Of a stretch of 64,000 nucleotides of DNA, positions 26,059-34,124 are shown in pieces. The notes under the pieces were generated by a model. It was not told where the DNA came from. It saw only the letters and a program-made list of their open reading frames with translations, and did not search any database. The stretch comes from Enterococcus avium ATCC 14025 (GTDB lineage Bacteria > Bacillota > Bacilli > Lactobacillales > Enterococcaceae), in contig NZ_KE136365.1 of the NCBI RefSeq assembly GCF_000406965.1, positions 1-64,000 of the forward strand, read 5' to 3'. Position numbers and translations under genes: made by a program. Positions within the stretch are counted from its first letter, which is position 1, and every line of letters begins with the position of its first letter.

Positions 26059-27405
26059 TCAACTCCTATCAATTCGACTAAAATTATCAGTTACGGCCCC
26101 GCCAGATTCTTCTTTCATTTGCTCCGCAGTCGCTTTCGGGTCTTTAACAGTAGAAACCATTGAAACGCGATCTTCCAACGGTAATAGACCTGCAGCTTCT
26201 TGTGCTGCTTGGATTTCCGAAAGTACATCTTTTGGAATATTTCTATGAAAAGTAAATTCTAAATTGAACCATTCCTCTGACTGACTTGAGGGTACGTTAG
26301 TAGGTAAGCGGAAAAGCATCTTAAAACGTCGATTCATTCCACTAGTGAACTTCCTTTCTGCAGCAAGAGCTAAGTTTTCCATTTCCTGGAGTTTAAAAAG
26401 AAGGCCAACGCCAGAAGCATTACCGAACGATTCACTATTTAAGTTGGTAACCATAGCCATCTGATAGATCAACTTTTCCAATCGATCAAGCAAGTGTTCT
26501 TGTGAACTGTCTCCATCAGGCTTTTGAAGAAATTCAACAACGATATTTTTAATTTGCTCTGGATCGTCAGTACCAAAAAAATTAATTATTCGGTTATCTC
26601 GAATTTTTTGCAGGCCATCTTTATCAAGCTGAACTCCCAAAATAGCTAAATAAGCATCGGCAAAATAATCGACGTCGTTAGCTTTTTCAGATAAGGCTTT
26701 ATTAAAAGCATTGATCATCGAAATGACTGGTTCAAAGATACCTTGCCTTTCATCATTATTCACATATTCAATCACTGGAACATCTTGGTAATAATGTGGT
26801 TGATCATTGATAATCTGATAACCTTTCTCTCCCTGGATAAAATCATAAACTTTATCACTCGTATAAATCTCGCCTTGAAGTCTGTTATCCTCATTGAGAT
26901 AGTAACGAACGGCAAAAAAAGGACGTTGTGCAATTGTGTCGTCGTACACCATAAACATATCGAGAGGTGAATTATAAGTGATACAAGTTTCCGTATTTTC
27001 ATTTTGATAAAGAAATTCATATGCACGGCCATAAATTCGAACAAGCTTCGACAGTTCTGCATTATTATCGTCTTGATCATTTAATTTCATTAACCTATTC
27101 ACCTGCTTAGACAATTCCGGATCTTCGTGTGAAACAGTAACAGGTTTCCCCATAAAGTAACCATTAAATGTCTCTACAACGTAACGTGCAAAGTTGGCCA
27201 CAATTCGATTATCAGGCTTGTATGAGTCTTTTTCTTCTGCATCAACAATCGCATGGCGACCACGATACATCTTCCAAAGCATCTCATAACGGCTAATTTC
27301 TGCTTTGTGCTTGCTAATGTAATAAGCAAGTAAAGCACTATCGATCTCTTTTGAAGGATCGCAAGTCATAACCTTTGGTGGATCGAAAAATTCATCTTTC
27401 ATCAA
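26059..27405 (-). CDS. portal protein (SPP1 gp6-like)
   Basis: The 448-residue protein fits the SPP1-type portal family: RYEMLWKMYRG near residue 35-50, KPDNRIVANFARYVVETFNGYFMGKPV around 65-95 and a C-terminal acidic tail. It forms the dodecameric DNA gateway. It overlaps the large terminase gene by 4 bases. Confidence 0.92.
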   Translation of the reverse strand: MMKDEFFDPPKVMTCDPSKEIDSALLAYYISKHKAEISRYEMLWKMYRGRHAIVDAEEKDSYKPDNRIVANFARYVVETFNGYFMGKPVTVSHEDPELSKQVNRLMKLNDQDDNNAELSKLVRIYGRAYEFLYQNENTETCITYNSPLDMFMVYDDTIAQRPFFAVRYYLNEDNRLQGEIYTSDKVYDFIQGEKGYQIINDQPHYYQDVPVIEYVNNDERQGIFEPVISMINAFNKALSEKANDVDYFADAYLAILGVQLDKDGLQKIRDNRIINFFGTDDPEQIKNIVVEFLQKPDGDSSQEHLLDRLEKLIYQMAMVTNLNSESFGNASGVGLLFKLQEMENLALAAERKFTSGMNRRFKMLFRLPTNVPSSQSEEWFNLEFTFHRNIPKDVLSEIQAAQEAAGLLPLEDRVSMVSTVKDPKATAEQMKEESGGAVTDNFSRIDRS

Positions 27406-28808
27406 ATTCCTCCTTTCATGAATTGAACACCAACAACTGGCGGTTCATAGAATGCCATCACGACAGCTTCTGCTCTATCGGGAGAAGGCAATCCCCTTTT
27501 TTTCATTTCTTTTTTTCGCTCAATCAATACTTTCCCTTTGGAAGTCATTGAGTAACGACGAATCGACAATTGAGCCATCAGATCGTCATCGTTGGGTAAT
27601 ATAATTGTCTCTAAATAATCTTCTTTAAACTTGCCGTACATCATCGAGATAATACCGTCATAATCCTTATTCCCTTTACTAGCAAAATTGATCGGATGGA
27701 TAGTCAACCATTCCAAATCATCTTCATAGACAATTTCCCTAAGCCTATCAGTAACACCACCACCAACACCAGTATCATCAAGCTTGATTCTTATTTGATG
27801 ATTTGGATAAAGCTCATGCAACCTATTCGATTCTTTTATTACGAGTCCGACCGTTTTCATCAAGTCTTGGCCTTGAAAGCTTTTCAGTTTCAGACAAATA
27901 GCCCCGATCCTTGAAGCCATTACAGTTTCATCATCGCCAAATCGAGCGACGTCAAGCCCTATATCAATTGGTGCATGACTTGGAATGTCATAAAGATTAC
28001 GACTTAGATCAATAGCTTCATAGTTTTCTGGTAGCTCTCTATTGATCGCTGCCTCGACTGCAGTAAGAGATATCCAAGCATTTGGCTCTCCAAGAGGGAA
28101 ATCGCCATCCACACGAACTCGAACAACATCAGAATCTTTACCATACCTACGAATTAACCGATCAATATTCTTTTTGTTGGTGCGAGACGAATCAAGAGAA
28201 GATACTTTTCTATTCACCCAATCGGCGCGATCCTTGTGAAAGGCATCAAAAAAAATCCCACTAGTTTTAGTAGGATTAGCCATCATAATTATTTTGTTGT
28301 TTTCACCGGATAACGTTCCAAGTATCGCCTCCATTATCCGATCGTCAATCCCTGACGCTTCGTCAACTACGAATAGCATGTTGTTCTCGTGGAATCCTTG
28401 CATGTTTTCAGGACGTGTAGCCGTCTTGGCAGTAGCAAACCATCGCTGTTCACTACCGATCATATAAACTTTAGTCTTTGTCCATTTTAGAATGTTCTTG
28501 ATCTTTGAATCAACTAACCACTTTGCTACCTCAGCCCACAGAACCTCATTTAACTGTTGTTTAGTTGGTGCGGTACAAATCACCTTAGCATTACTGAAAC
28601 ACACCAGAAACCACAAAATAATGACTGCTTCGACCGATGTTTTACCAACACCTTGTCCTGATCTAATTGCTACTTGATCATGATCGCGAATATCATTCAA
28701 TGCTCCACTTTGCCACTCGTCGGGAATAAACCCAAGGGCTTGCTTAGCGAATATCACAGGATTTTTACGCCAAATAAGAATGAGACGTTTCATAGCTGCT
28801 CTATCCAT
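27402..28808 (-). CDS. terL: terminase large subunit
   Basis: The protein has an ATPase domain with Walker A GQGVGKT (residues ~50-56), a Walker B-like LFVVDEASG and a C-terminal nuclease region (IGLDVARFGDDE, then LDDTGVGGGVTDRL). It pumps DNA into the prohead and cuts it. The ATG at 28808 with AGGTG upstream is preferred to a GTG at 28817. It follows the small subunit with a slight overlap. Confidence 0.93.
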   Translation of the reverse strand: MDRAAMKRLILIWRKNPVIFAKQALGFIPDEWQSGALNDIRDHDQVAIRSGQGVGKTSVEAVIILWFLVCFSNAKVICTAPTKQQLNEVLWAEVAKWLVDSKIKNILKWTKTKVYMIGSEQRWFATAKTATRPENMQGFHENNMLFVVDEASGIDDRIMEAILGTLSGENNKIIMMANPTKTSGIFFDAFHKDRADWVNRKVSSLDSSRTNKKNIDRLIRRYGKDSDVVRVRVDGDFPLGEPNAWISLTAVEAAINRELPENYEAIDLSRNLYDIPSHAPIDIGLDVARFGDDETVMASRIGAICLKLKSFQGQDLMKTVGLVIKESNRLHELYPNHQIRIKLDDTGVGGGVTDRLREIVYEDDLEWLTIHPINFASKGNKDYDGIISMMYGKFKEDYLETIILPNDDDLMAQLSIRRYSMTSKGKVLIERKKEMKKRGLPSPDRAEAVVMAFYEPPVVGVQFMKGGI

Positions 28809-29637
28809 TGTGATCACCTAGTTCTTTTTCAGCTTCCGCCACAAGCTCAGACCAGTTGTTTGCATCTTCGTTTCCTTTGTTTGATCCACGCAATTCTTCG
28901 GTCTCCGCTTTCAACTTGTCTCGTTGAGCTTCAAAAACCTGCAGTCGTTTTTCATTTAATGAAATTTCTTCTAGCTGCTTAATTGTCCTGATCAATTGGT
29001 TGCTGATCCTAGTCAAAGCATCCTCGATACGAAGTATATCTTCGATTTTTCGAATAGACTTTTCTTTCATCTCAGTCATAGTGACCTGAGGAACTTCAAT
29101 AGATATTTTCTTGCCACCCTTCTCCGAATCAACGTACTGCTTCCTACCTCGCAACTCATAGAGTTTTTCTGTTTCAACAAGATTCAGACCTTTTTCAGCT
29201 TCATTAATACGCTTCATCATTCTATATTTACGCATTGTTAACTCTTGGATATCCTGATTCAAACGATCAACAAGAGAAAAATCCGCTGAGTAGATAGCTT
29301 TCTCGTCATCACTCAGCAGATCAAAATAGATCGTTTCAAACTCGCCAGTCTTTAATGCATTTTTATTTCCCTTTGGCGGCGAAGCACGACTATTTCCCCG
29401 GTTTCCTTTAGCATTCTCATTCCCAACTGGAGCCCCTATTGAATTGGTAACGTTACTTTTGCCATTGGTAACGTTACTTTTAAAATAATCACCCCATTTA
29501 TCTATAGATTTCCATTTTCTGATCTGAGAATCGGAAACGCCAAGATCGGCTGCAATATCTTTTAAAAGCTTCTCGCCATTGGAATCAATCCAGATTAACT
29601 TTGCTTGATCACGCCTTGGGTCTCTTTTTCTAGCCAT
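28801..29637 (-). CDS. terS: terminase small subunit
   Basis: The 278-residue protein has an N-terminal HTH (LLKDIAADLGVSDSQIRKWKS, about 20-40) and a GN-rich linker with NVTN repeats (about 55-85). A long coiled coil (120-260) completes it. This is the YqaS/XtmA layout. It recognises the packaging site and recruits the large subunit. Confidence 0.9.
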   Translation of the reverse strand: MARKRDPRRDQAKLIWIDSNGEKLLKDIAADLGVSDSQIRKWKSIDKWGDYFKSNVTNGKSNVTNSIGAPVGNENAKGNRGNSRASPPKGNKNALKTGEFETIYFDLLSDDEKAIYSADFSLVDRLNQDIQELTMRKYRMMKRINEAEKGLNLVETEKLYELRGRKQYVDSEKGGKKISIEVPQVTMTEMKEKSIRKIEDILRIEDALTRISNQLIRTIKQLEEISLNEKRLQVFEAQRDKLKAETEELRGSNKGNEDANNWSELVAEAEKELGDHNG

Positions 29638-29683
29638 CCATTCACCACCACCTCACAATCAAATAGAATTGAGTTTCGTTTTT

Positions 29684-29899
29684 CTATTTCTCAATATCTT
29701 TAAGCATCAGGTCCGCTTCAATCAGCAGCTTCAAATCGCTGACAGTGTTTAGCTTAATTTCACCTGATTGCAGGTTCTTTAACCATTTACCAAGTGCGAC
29801 ACGAATGATCTTTTTATACTCCTCGATCGATTCTGCCTGCTCTATGGCTTTTTCTATTTCATATTCCAAGTTCTCATCGTTTATACCTTCAAATTTCAT
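29684..29899 (-). CDS. small acidic helical phage protein, 71 aa
   Basis: The product is helical and acidic (EYEIEKAIEQAESIEEYKKIIRVALGKWLKNL). The ATG at 29899 has GGGGTG 9 bases upstream; a GTG at 29911 would be the longer form. It lies just before terS, where small packaging accessory genes are frequent. Function is unknown. Confidence 0.6.
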   Translation of the reverse strand: MKFEGINDENLEYEIEKAIEQAESIEEYKKIIRVALGKWLKNLQSGEIKLNTVSDLKLLIEADLMLKDIEK

Positions 29900-29932
29900 T
29901 TGTACAAGCACCCCGCGTTTGATAGAATGCTA

Positions 29933-29982
29933 AAAGACACAGAACTGAGGTAAAAGCACGCGCGTGTGGTTTCTGTGTCTTT
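29933..29982. repeat. 12-bp-arm inverted repeat, candidate packaging site
   Basis: Arms AAAGACACAGAA (29933-29944) and TTCTGTGTCTTT (29971-29982) are a perfect inverted repeat. Inside lies the palindrome CACGCGCGTG (29957-29966). A further hairpin with T-run follows at about 30005-30035. There is no gene in this 130-bp gap upstream of the terminase genes, a usual place for cos or pac. Confidence 0.5.
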
Positions 29983-30032
29983 GGGGCTTGTGTCCCTGAG
30001 AAAGAGCTGGTGTTAGCGCACCGGCCTCTTTT

Positions 30033-31298
30033 TTATGAAATTAATTCTGCTTTATTCCCTGTTGCTTGTTCCCAACGTTCAATGATCACGTCACAGAAGA
30101 TTTGGTCCAGTTCTAAGGTAAAACAAACACGCTCCAATTGATCACAAGTCATTAAGGTGCTTCCTGAACCACCAAAAAGATCCAAAACAACATCGTTTCT
30201 TTTGGAACTGTTTCTAACAGGTATAGCAATTAACGATAGTGGCTTCTGTGTTGGATGATAGTATTTTGTCGTATCATCCCGATTGACACGCCATACCGTC
30301 GCTGGTAAATCTTCCAACAGATCATCTTGCCAAACCGTTGACTGTTTGCGATCGCCATACCAAGCAGGAGCAGCTCCTTTTTTGAACGCATAAAACACAG
30401 GCTCATGCTGCCAACGATACTGGCTCCACCCAAATGTAGCGTTATTCTTCACCCAAATACATTGAGATCTAACAACAATCCCCGCAGCATTCATTGCGTT
30501 TTCAAATTCTCTTTGATAAGAAGATCCATGAAAAACATATATAGCAGCGCTAGGATTCATCGAAGCTGAATAGTTATTAAATACTGCAGTAAGAAAATCA
30601 TCAAAATCACTGTCTGACATATTGTCATTCATTATCTTGCCGCGACCAGATTCCTGCAGTTCTTGGCTGTCGGATGAAACAGCTACGTTATAAGGCGGAT
30701 CGGTCACAACAAGATCGGCTTTCTTCCCCTGTAGTAACTTGTCGATGTCTTCCGATTTTGTCGCATCACCACATAATAGGTAGTGATCACCCAGTTTCCA
30801 AAGCTGGCCAAGTTTCGTTTTTGGTTCAGGATGATCTTCAACAAACTGATTTACATCGAAATCATCTTCTACGATTGGTTTTTCAATATCCTCTTTGTAA
30901 TCATAAGCAGCAATCAAATTATCTACTTCATCATCATCGAATCCTGTCAAAGTCACGTCAGAATCAATATCTTTTAATAGTATTGCAAGTTTCTCTTCAT
31001 CCCAACGTCCAGAAATTTTATTGAGAGCAACGTTGAGAGTTTTTTCTTTCTTTAGAGGTAAATCTACAACAGACACTTCGATCTCGTCGTAGCTGCCAAG
31101 ATATGAGGCCACAGCGACACGCTGATGACCTCCGATCAGATTGCCTGTCCTCTCATTGAAAATTGGCGGATCAATAAATCCAAACTCTTCAATAGATCGC
31201 GATAGTTTTTCAAATTCCGGCATCCCTGGTTTGAGTTCGATTCGCGGATTATAATCTGCTGGTTTTAAATCAGATAATTTCATCTTAACGATTCGCAT
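30033..31298 (-). CDS. ParB-like domain fused to DNA adenine/cytosine-N4 methyltransferase
   Basis: The 421-residue protein has an N-terminal ParB/Srx-like domain (about 1-95, with IGGHQRVAVA at 55-64) and a methyltransferase domain with DPPY at 200-203 and a C-terminal FGGSGST SAM-binding motif (about 380). The order DPPY before FxGxG is the beta class. No restriction partner is present. Phage copies probably methylate phage DNA against host enzymes or mark packaging sites. Target sequence cannot be predicted. Confidence 0.9.
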   Translation of the reverse strand: MRIVKMKLSDLKPADYNPRIELKPGMPEFEKLSRSIEEFGFIDPPIFNERTGNLIGGHQRVAVASYLGSYDEIEVSVVDLPLKKEKTLNVALNKISGRWDEEKLAILLKDIDSDVTLTGFDDDEVDNLIAAYDYKEDIEKPIVEDDFDVNQFVEDHPEPKTKLGQLWKLGDHYLLCGDATKSEDIDKLLQGKKADLVVTDPPYNVAVSSDSQELQESGRGKIMNDNMSDSDFDDFLTAVFNNYSASMNPSAAIYVFHGSSYQREFENAMNAAGIVVRSQCIWVKNNATFGWSQYRWQHEPVFYAFKKGAAPAWYGDRKQSTVWQDDLLEDLPATVWRVNRDDTTKYYHPTQKPLSLIAIPVRNSSKRNDVVLDLFGGSGSTLMTCDQLERVCFTLELDQIFCDVIIERWEQATGNKAELIS

Positions 31299-31348
31299 TT
31301 ATATTTATTCTCCTCACATGCTTTGCTATTTCTATTTGAATTTTAGGA

Positions 31349-31531
31349 TCAAAAAAAGAAGCCTTGTCCTAGATAAATCAATTTGCATTGATCAATAATA
31401 TCGGGATCGGCTTCTGTTGATAGTTCAATTATTGAATAGTTCTTTTTAATTTGAATCGAAATAACATTTCTGTTTTTTGGTCGTTTATCATTTAGAATGA
31501 TGTACCAAAAGTTATCACCGTACTTTTCCAC
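31349..31531 (-). CDS. small phage protein, 60 aa
   Basis: A short ORF with GAGAGG 8 bases upstream of ATG. The product is mixed beta-alpha and ends in LGQGFFF. No family is recognised. It opens the packaging operon after ArpU. Confidence 0.55.
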   Translation of the reverse strand: MEKYGDNFWYIILNDKRPKNRNVISIQIKKNYSIIELSTEADPDIIDQCKLIYLGQGFFF

Positions 31532-31555
31532 ATAAAATCAACCTCTCTAATTAAA

Positions 31556-31585
31556 ATCAAAAAAGCAGCCCAATAAATGAGCTGC
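31556..31585 (-). terminator. terminator between ArpU and late genes
   Basis: On the minus strand GCAGC...GCTGC forms a stem (plus-strand arms 31565-31569 and 31581-31585) followed by a T-run. The rest of 31586-31742 holds no gene. It contains two GGTCGAT/ATCGACC-like inverted copies (around 31605 and 31655) that could bind the late regulator. Confidence 0.6.
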
Positions 31586-31742
31586 CAGTTTCACGTGATT
31601 TAATCGACCAGTTAAATTTTATTGTGAGTAATCTAAATTAGGTGGTCGATCGCTTTCCTTATCTTTCGACACTACCATAATAACTCTGAAAATAGGTAGA
31701 TAGCAGGTAAAAAGGAGGTATAAAAAGGGTAGTTTACGTGTA

Positions 31743-32213
31743 TTATTTGAACCTTACTAATTCCAATGCAGAGGCGAACTGAATCAATATCACGCTTGAT
31801 TCTTGTTTAACTAGTTCTTCGCTAACATGGCAACGCTCTGCGGTGAAATTAACAGAGTAACCATGAATGTATCTATCATAAAAAATTTGTTTTCTGCGTT
31901 TAGTTATATCCGGCTTAAATGGATGTTGAACTGCTGAAAAACCTTGCACAAATAATTTATGGAAGTAGGTAAACTCTTCTTGAGCTGTCTCATTTTGGAT
32001 AAGTAACTGCTCTGCTTCCGGATGATTCACTGATGAATGAGTAGGAGGCACAAGGGAGAAACTGGATGTAATTTTAGGTTCTCTCGGTTGTCCCACTCTA
32101 CTTCTCGATGCCAAATATTCACCTAAAAAGACACCCACGTTATATTTTGTTCTCTCCATATCAACATTTTCTTTAGCCGGCATTTCGTATTTAGAAACAT
32201 CAAAAAGTGCCAT
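31743..32213 (-). CDS. arpU: ArpU-family late transcriptional regulator
   Basis: Starting at the ATG at 32213 (AAGGGGG upstream), the product has 156 residues with the ArpU pattern: MERTKYNVGVFLGEY near the start, PFKPDITKRRKQIFYDRYIHGYS, then an HTH-like FTAERCHVSEELVKQ. ArpU, first named in Enterococcus hirae, and its phage relatives activate late promoters. The open frame extends upstream to 32405 but that part is a shadow of the neighbouring gene. Its position at the early/late border fits a late switch. Confidence 0.85.
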   Translation of the reverse strand: MALFDVSKYEMPAKENVDMERTKYNVGVFLGEYLASRSRVGQPREPKITSSFSLVPPTHSSVNHPEAEQLLIQNETAQEEFTYFHKLFVQGFSAVQHPFKPDITKRRKQIFYDRYIHGYSVNFTAERCHVSEELVKQESSVILIQFASALELVRFK

Positions 32214-32292
32214 GACCGCGATTCCCCCTTGTGATATACTAAAAATGCGAGTAATTAGTAAGAGCTGGAGGAATCCGGCTTTTTTATTTTTT
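32212..32292 (+). ncRNA. candidate short antisense RNA at the arpU start
   Basis: On the + strand an extended -10 TGATATACT (32232-32240) has ATGACC 17 bases upstream. A hairpin AGCTGG/CCGGCT with a T-run ends at about 32286. The predicted transcript is only about 45 nt. It is divergent from arpU, since its promoter covers the arpU start codon. It is antisense to the 3' end of the upstream gene. Promoter and terminator are seen; existence of the RNA is inference. Confidence 0.4.
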
Positions 32293-32925
32293 CTTCTTAG
32301 CTGTTCCATTTGCTTTGGCTTTTTGCTGCAACCGACGCTTTTTCTTCTTAATCTTTGATTTTGTTTTTCCCATAGTTTTACTCCAGTCTTTGCAATCCAT
32401 TTCATAAAGCATTTCCATGTAGCTGATCATTTCTTCAAGATAATTTTCTTTCGAAATAGTATCTTTGTATTGCGGTTCGGAAAGTTTTTCTTTCCTGAAA
32501 ACATTCGCAAAGGCTACTCCGATATTTTTAGCATCAAAATCAATTGTTTGCCTATACTTTTCTTGAGCCATTTCTTCTGCTCTTTCAAATAGATTCTGTC
32601 CTGAATTAAGATGCGGTTCTTTTGCAGTTAGAAATGACAAATCATTTATTGTTACTTCATAGCCTGAATACATGCTATAAAGTATATTGTCAAAAAGATT
32701 CCTCAATGAAACAGGGCTTTCTGGATAGGACTCAGCTATCTTGTTCCAAGCTTGTTCCTCGGTAATCTGTGACTCTGATTGTTCATTCATCTTGCTAATT
32801 AATCGGCGTAATCGCTGTGAATCAACAACCGTCGTTTCGTATTCAGCACCACCACCGACATACATTGTTGTAAACTCGTTATCATTTATAAATCTATGCA
32901 TTTTTGCTTTTTCCTGTTGGTTCAT
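32284..32925 (-). CDS. phage protein of unknown function with lysine-rich tail
   Basis: The ATG at 32925 with GGAGG 7 bases upstream gives 213 residues. The N-terminus (MNQQEKAKMHRFINDNEFTTMY) is followed by helical segments. The last ~25 residues are extremely basic (KSKIKKKKRRLQQKAK), suggesting nucleic-acid binding. The frame remains open to 33096 but lacks coding character there. It lies just before arpU, in an operon that may control late expression. Not recognised. Confidence 0.7.
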   Translation of the reverse strand: MNQQEKAKMHRFINDNEFTTMYVGGGAEYETTVVDSQRLRRLISKMNEQSESQITEEQAWNKIAESYPESPVSLRNLFDNILYSMYSGYEVTINDLSFLTAKEPHLNSGQNLFERAEEMAQEKYRQTIDFDAKNIGVAFANVFRKEKLSEPQYKDTISKENYLEEMISYMEMLYEMDCKDWSKTMGKTKSKIKKKKRRLQQKAKANGTAKKKK

Positions 32926-33006
32926 TTCATGCCTCCATAATTCGCTGAGATTGCGGATCTTTTTTACCGTCAGTCGTAGTTGTTTTAATCGTTTTATAAA
33001 TATACG

Positions 33007-33090
33007 TGTTATACTGATGAAGAGCTGAAGAAAACAGTCGAAGTACATCAATTCAGCTCTAAGCCAGCTGCGGAAACAGCTGGTTTTATT
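33007..33090 (+). ncRNA. candidate two-hairpin small RNA
   Basis: An extended -10 TGTTATACT (33007-33015) precedes a 9-bp stem AGAGCTGAA/TTCAGCTCT (33021-33029, 33052-33060). It is followed at once by a 7-bp stem CCAGCTG/CAGCTGG and T-run (33064-33087). No ORF with a ribosome site fits. The unit is like a ~65-nt sRNA with its own terminator, divergent from the leftward gene at 32925. The -35 is poor. Confidence 0.45.
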
Positions 33091-33195
33091 CATCAATCCT
33101 CGGCATTGTTACGTTTTACTTACGTTTACCCACTTATTCACACTAATCTCCTTTTTGATGCTATGGTTATTAAGTACCATAAGGATGTGAAAACA

Positions 33196-33432
33196 ATGAT
33201 TAACTTTTATCCTGTACATGTTTATGTTTCTAATTATCGAATATACGCTTCCCTAGAAAAAGCGAACTTTGATAGTTCCCATACGAAGCCTATTAAAAGT
33301 CTATTTGCTGTTTTGAACTTAAAGGAAATCAAAGCAATGAAAATGAAGCTTTTCATCTATGACCTTGACATCAATAGTTTTGATAAAATGCAAGATGCGA
33401 TAAACGATTGTCAAACGCAAATGAATAATTAA
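33196..33432 (+). CDS. small + strand phage protein, 78 aa
   Basis: This gene runs opposite to all surrounding phage genes. ATG 33196 has AAGGATG upstream; earlier in-frame starts exist at 33106 and 33163. The product is soluble, mixed alpha-beta (FYPVHVYVSNYRIYASL then KLFIYDLDINSFDKMQDAI). Its own strong terminator follows within 10 bases. This looks like a moron-type unit, possibly expressed in the lysogen. Function is unknown. Confidence 0.65.
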   Translation: MINFYPVHVYVSNYRIYASLEKANFDSSHTKPIKSLFAVLNLKEIKAMKMKLFIYDLDINSFDKMQDAINDCQTQMNN

Positions 33433-33436
33433 TACT

Positions 33437-33471
33437 TACACTGAGCTTAGTACTCAGTGTTTTTTTTTTTG
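33437..33471 (+). terminator. strong + strand terminator
   Basis: Stem CACTGAG/CTCAGTG (33439-33445, 33453-33459) followed by twelve T, directly after the small + strand gene. Confidence 0.88.
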
Positions 33472-33480
33472 ATTGGTGTT

Positions 33481-33494
33481 GTTACCGGAACTAA
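33481..33494. repeat. 14-bp direct repeat, left copy
   Basis: GTTACCGGAACTAA recurs exactly at 33893-33906. The pair brackets a promoter-gene-terminator unit, as expected for an inserted cassette. Confidence 0.8.
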
Positions 33495-33522
33495 AACCCG
33501 AGCATTTTATTTTACTTTTATC

Positions 33523-33531
33523 TGATATACT
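33523..33531 (+). promoter_or_regulatory. extended -10 promoter of the moron gene
   Basis: TGATATACT is an extended -10 matching the element at 32232-32240. It lies about 50 bases before the small gene at 33580, with a short hairpin AGCAAG.CTTGCT in the leader. The -35 region is weak. Confidence 0.5.
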
Positions 33532-33579
33532 TTAGTTATCAGCAAGACTTGCTGAAATACTGTTATGGTGGTGAAAATC

Positions 33580-33816
33580 ATGAGTCTGAAACCATTCATT
33601 TATTTTTATGACTGTATACCCAATGCCGACGCTAGTCTCGTCATTCACATAATCCAATGTTCACAATTATCACATGAGCCTGACAGAGGCTACCTTGGTA
33701 TGGCTGCTAGTCCTTCCCGTGCCCTTTGCCGAGCGAAAAAGGCGTTTCCCGAGAAATCATTTGTCCTTTGTCCATACTGTTGCAATGAAGGTGCCTTTGA
33801 TACAAATAACAAATAA
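33580..33816 (+). CDS. small Cys-containing + strand protein, 78 aa (moron)
   Basis: The ATG at 33580 follows GGTGGTGAAAA. The product ends in FVLCPYCCNEGAFD, a CPxC zinc-knuckle-like site; with C near residue 17, 27 and 54 a metal site is possible. It has its own promoter and terminator and lies between 14-bp direct repeats. It runs against the lytic genes, so it may be expressed in the lysogen. No family is recognised. Confidence 0.62.
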   Translation: MSLKPFIYFYDCIPNADASLVIHIIQCSQLSHEPDRGYLGMAASPSRALCRAKKAFPEKSFVLCPYCCNEGAFDTNNK

Positions 33817-33824
33817 TCGTTTCT

Positions 33825-33856
33825 GGGATAGGTTAATGTCTATCCCTTTTTCTATT
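33825..33856 (+). terminator. terminator of moron gene
   Basis: Stem GGGATAG/CTATCCC (33825-33831, 33840-33846) followed by a T-run, 9 bases after the stop codon. Confidence 0.82.
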
Positions 33857-33892
33857 CTCGGAGATCAGTTGTTTTTCTCTGCTAAAGGTGTG

Positions 33893-33906
33893 GTTACCGG
33901 AACTAA
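33893..33906. repeat. 14-bp direct repeat, right copy
   Basis: Exact copy of 33481-33494. It overlaps the 3' end of the leftward small membrane protein gene, supplying its last codons and stop region. Confidence 0.8.
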
Positions 33907-34124
33907 TCTTTCATCCAAAACATCCACTTAATTAAATCTTCCTGTGTTCCGTTGAAATAAATATTTAGTTCAGCGCCTAGAATTATTAAAGCTCCTAAAA
34001 CAAACAGAACGGCTCCAAATACTCGCCAACCTTTTTCACTTTTGTCACTTGCATTGAATAAGATATAACCCATAACAGCTACTATGAAGCCGACGATGGT
34101 ATAAATTATGGTTGTTGCAATCAT
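33903..34124 (-). CDS. small two-helix membrane protein
   Basis: ATG 34124 with GGAGG 7 bases upstream gives 73 residues with two membrane helices (about 2-23 and 36-57) and a short C-terminal tail. It overlaps the upstream gene's stop by 4 bases. Phage early operons often carry such proteins; function is unknown. Confidence 0.72.
   Translation of the reverse strand: MIATTIIYTIVGFIVAVMGYILFNASDKSEKGWRVFGAVLFVLGALIILGAELNIYFNGTQEDLIKWMFWMKD

Noticed and set aside
31743-32405. Long 220-aa version of ArpU
   Set aside because: The first 64 residues are a frame shadow of the neighbouring gene; ATG 32213 with AAGGGGG matches the ArpU start.
33433-33540. Insertion sequence around the morons
   Set aside because: No transposase and no terminal inverted repeats; only the 14-bp direct repeats are present.
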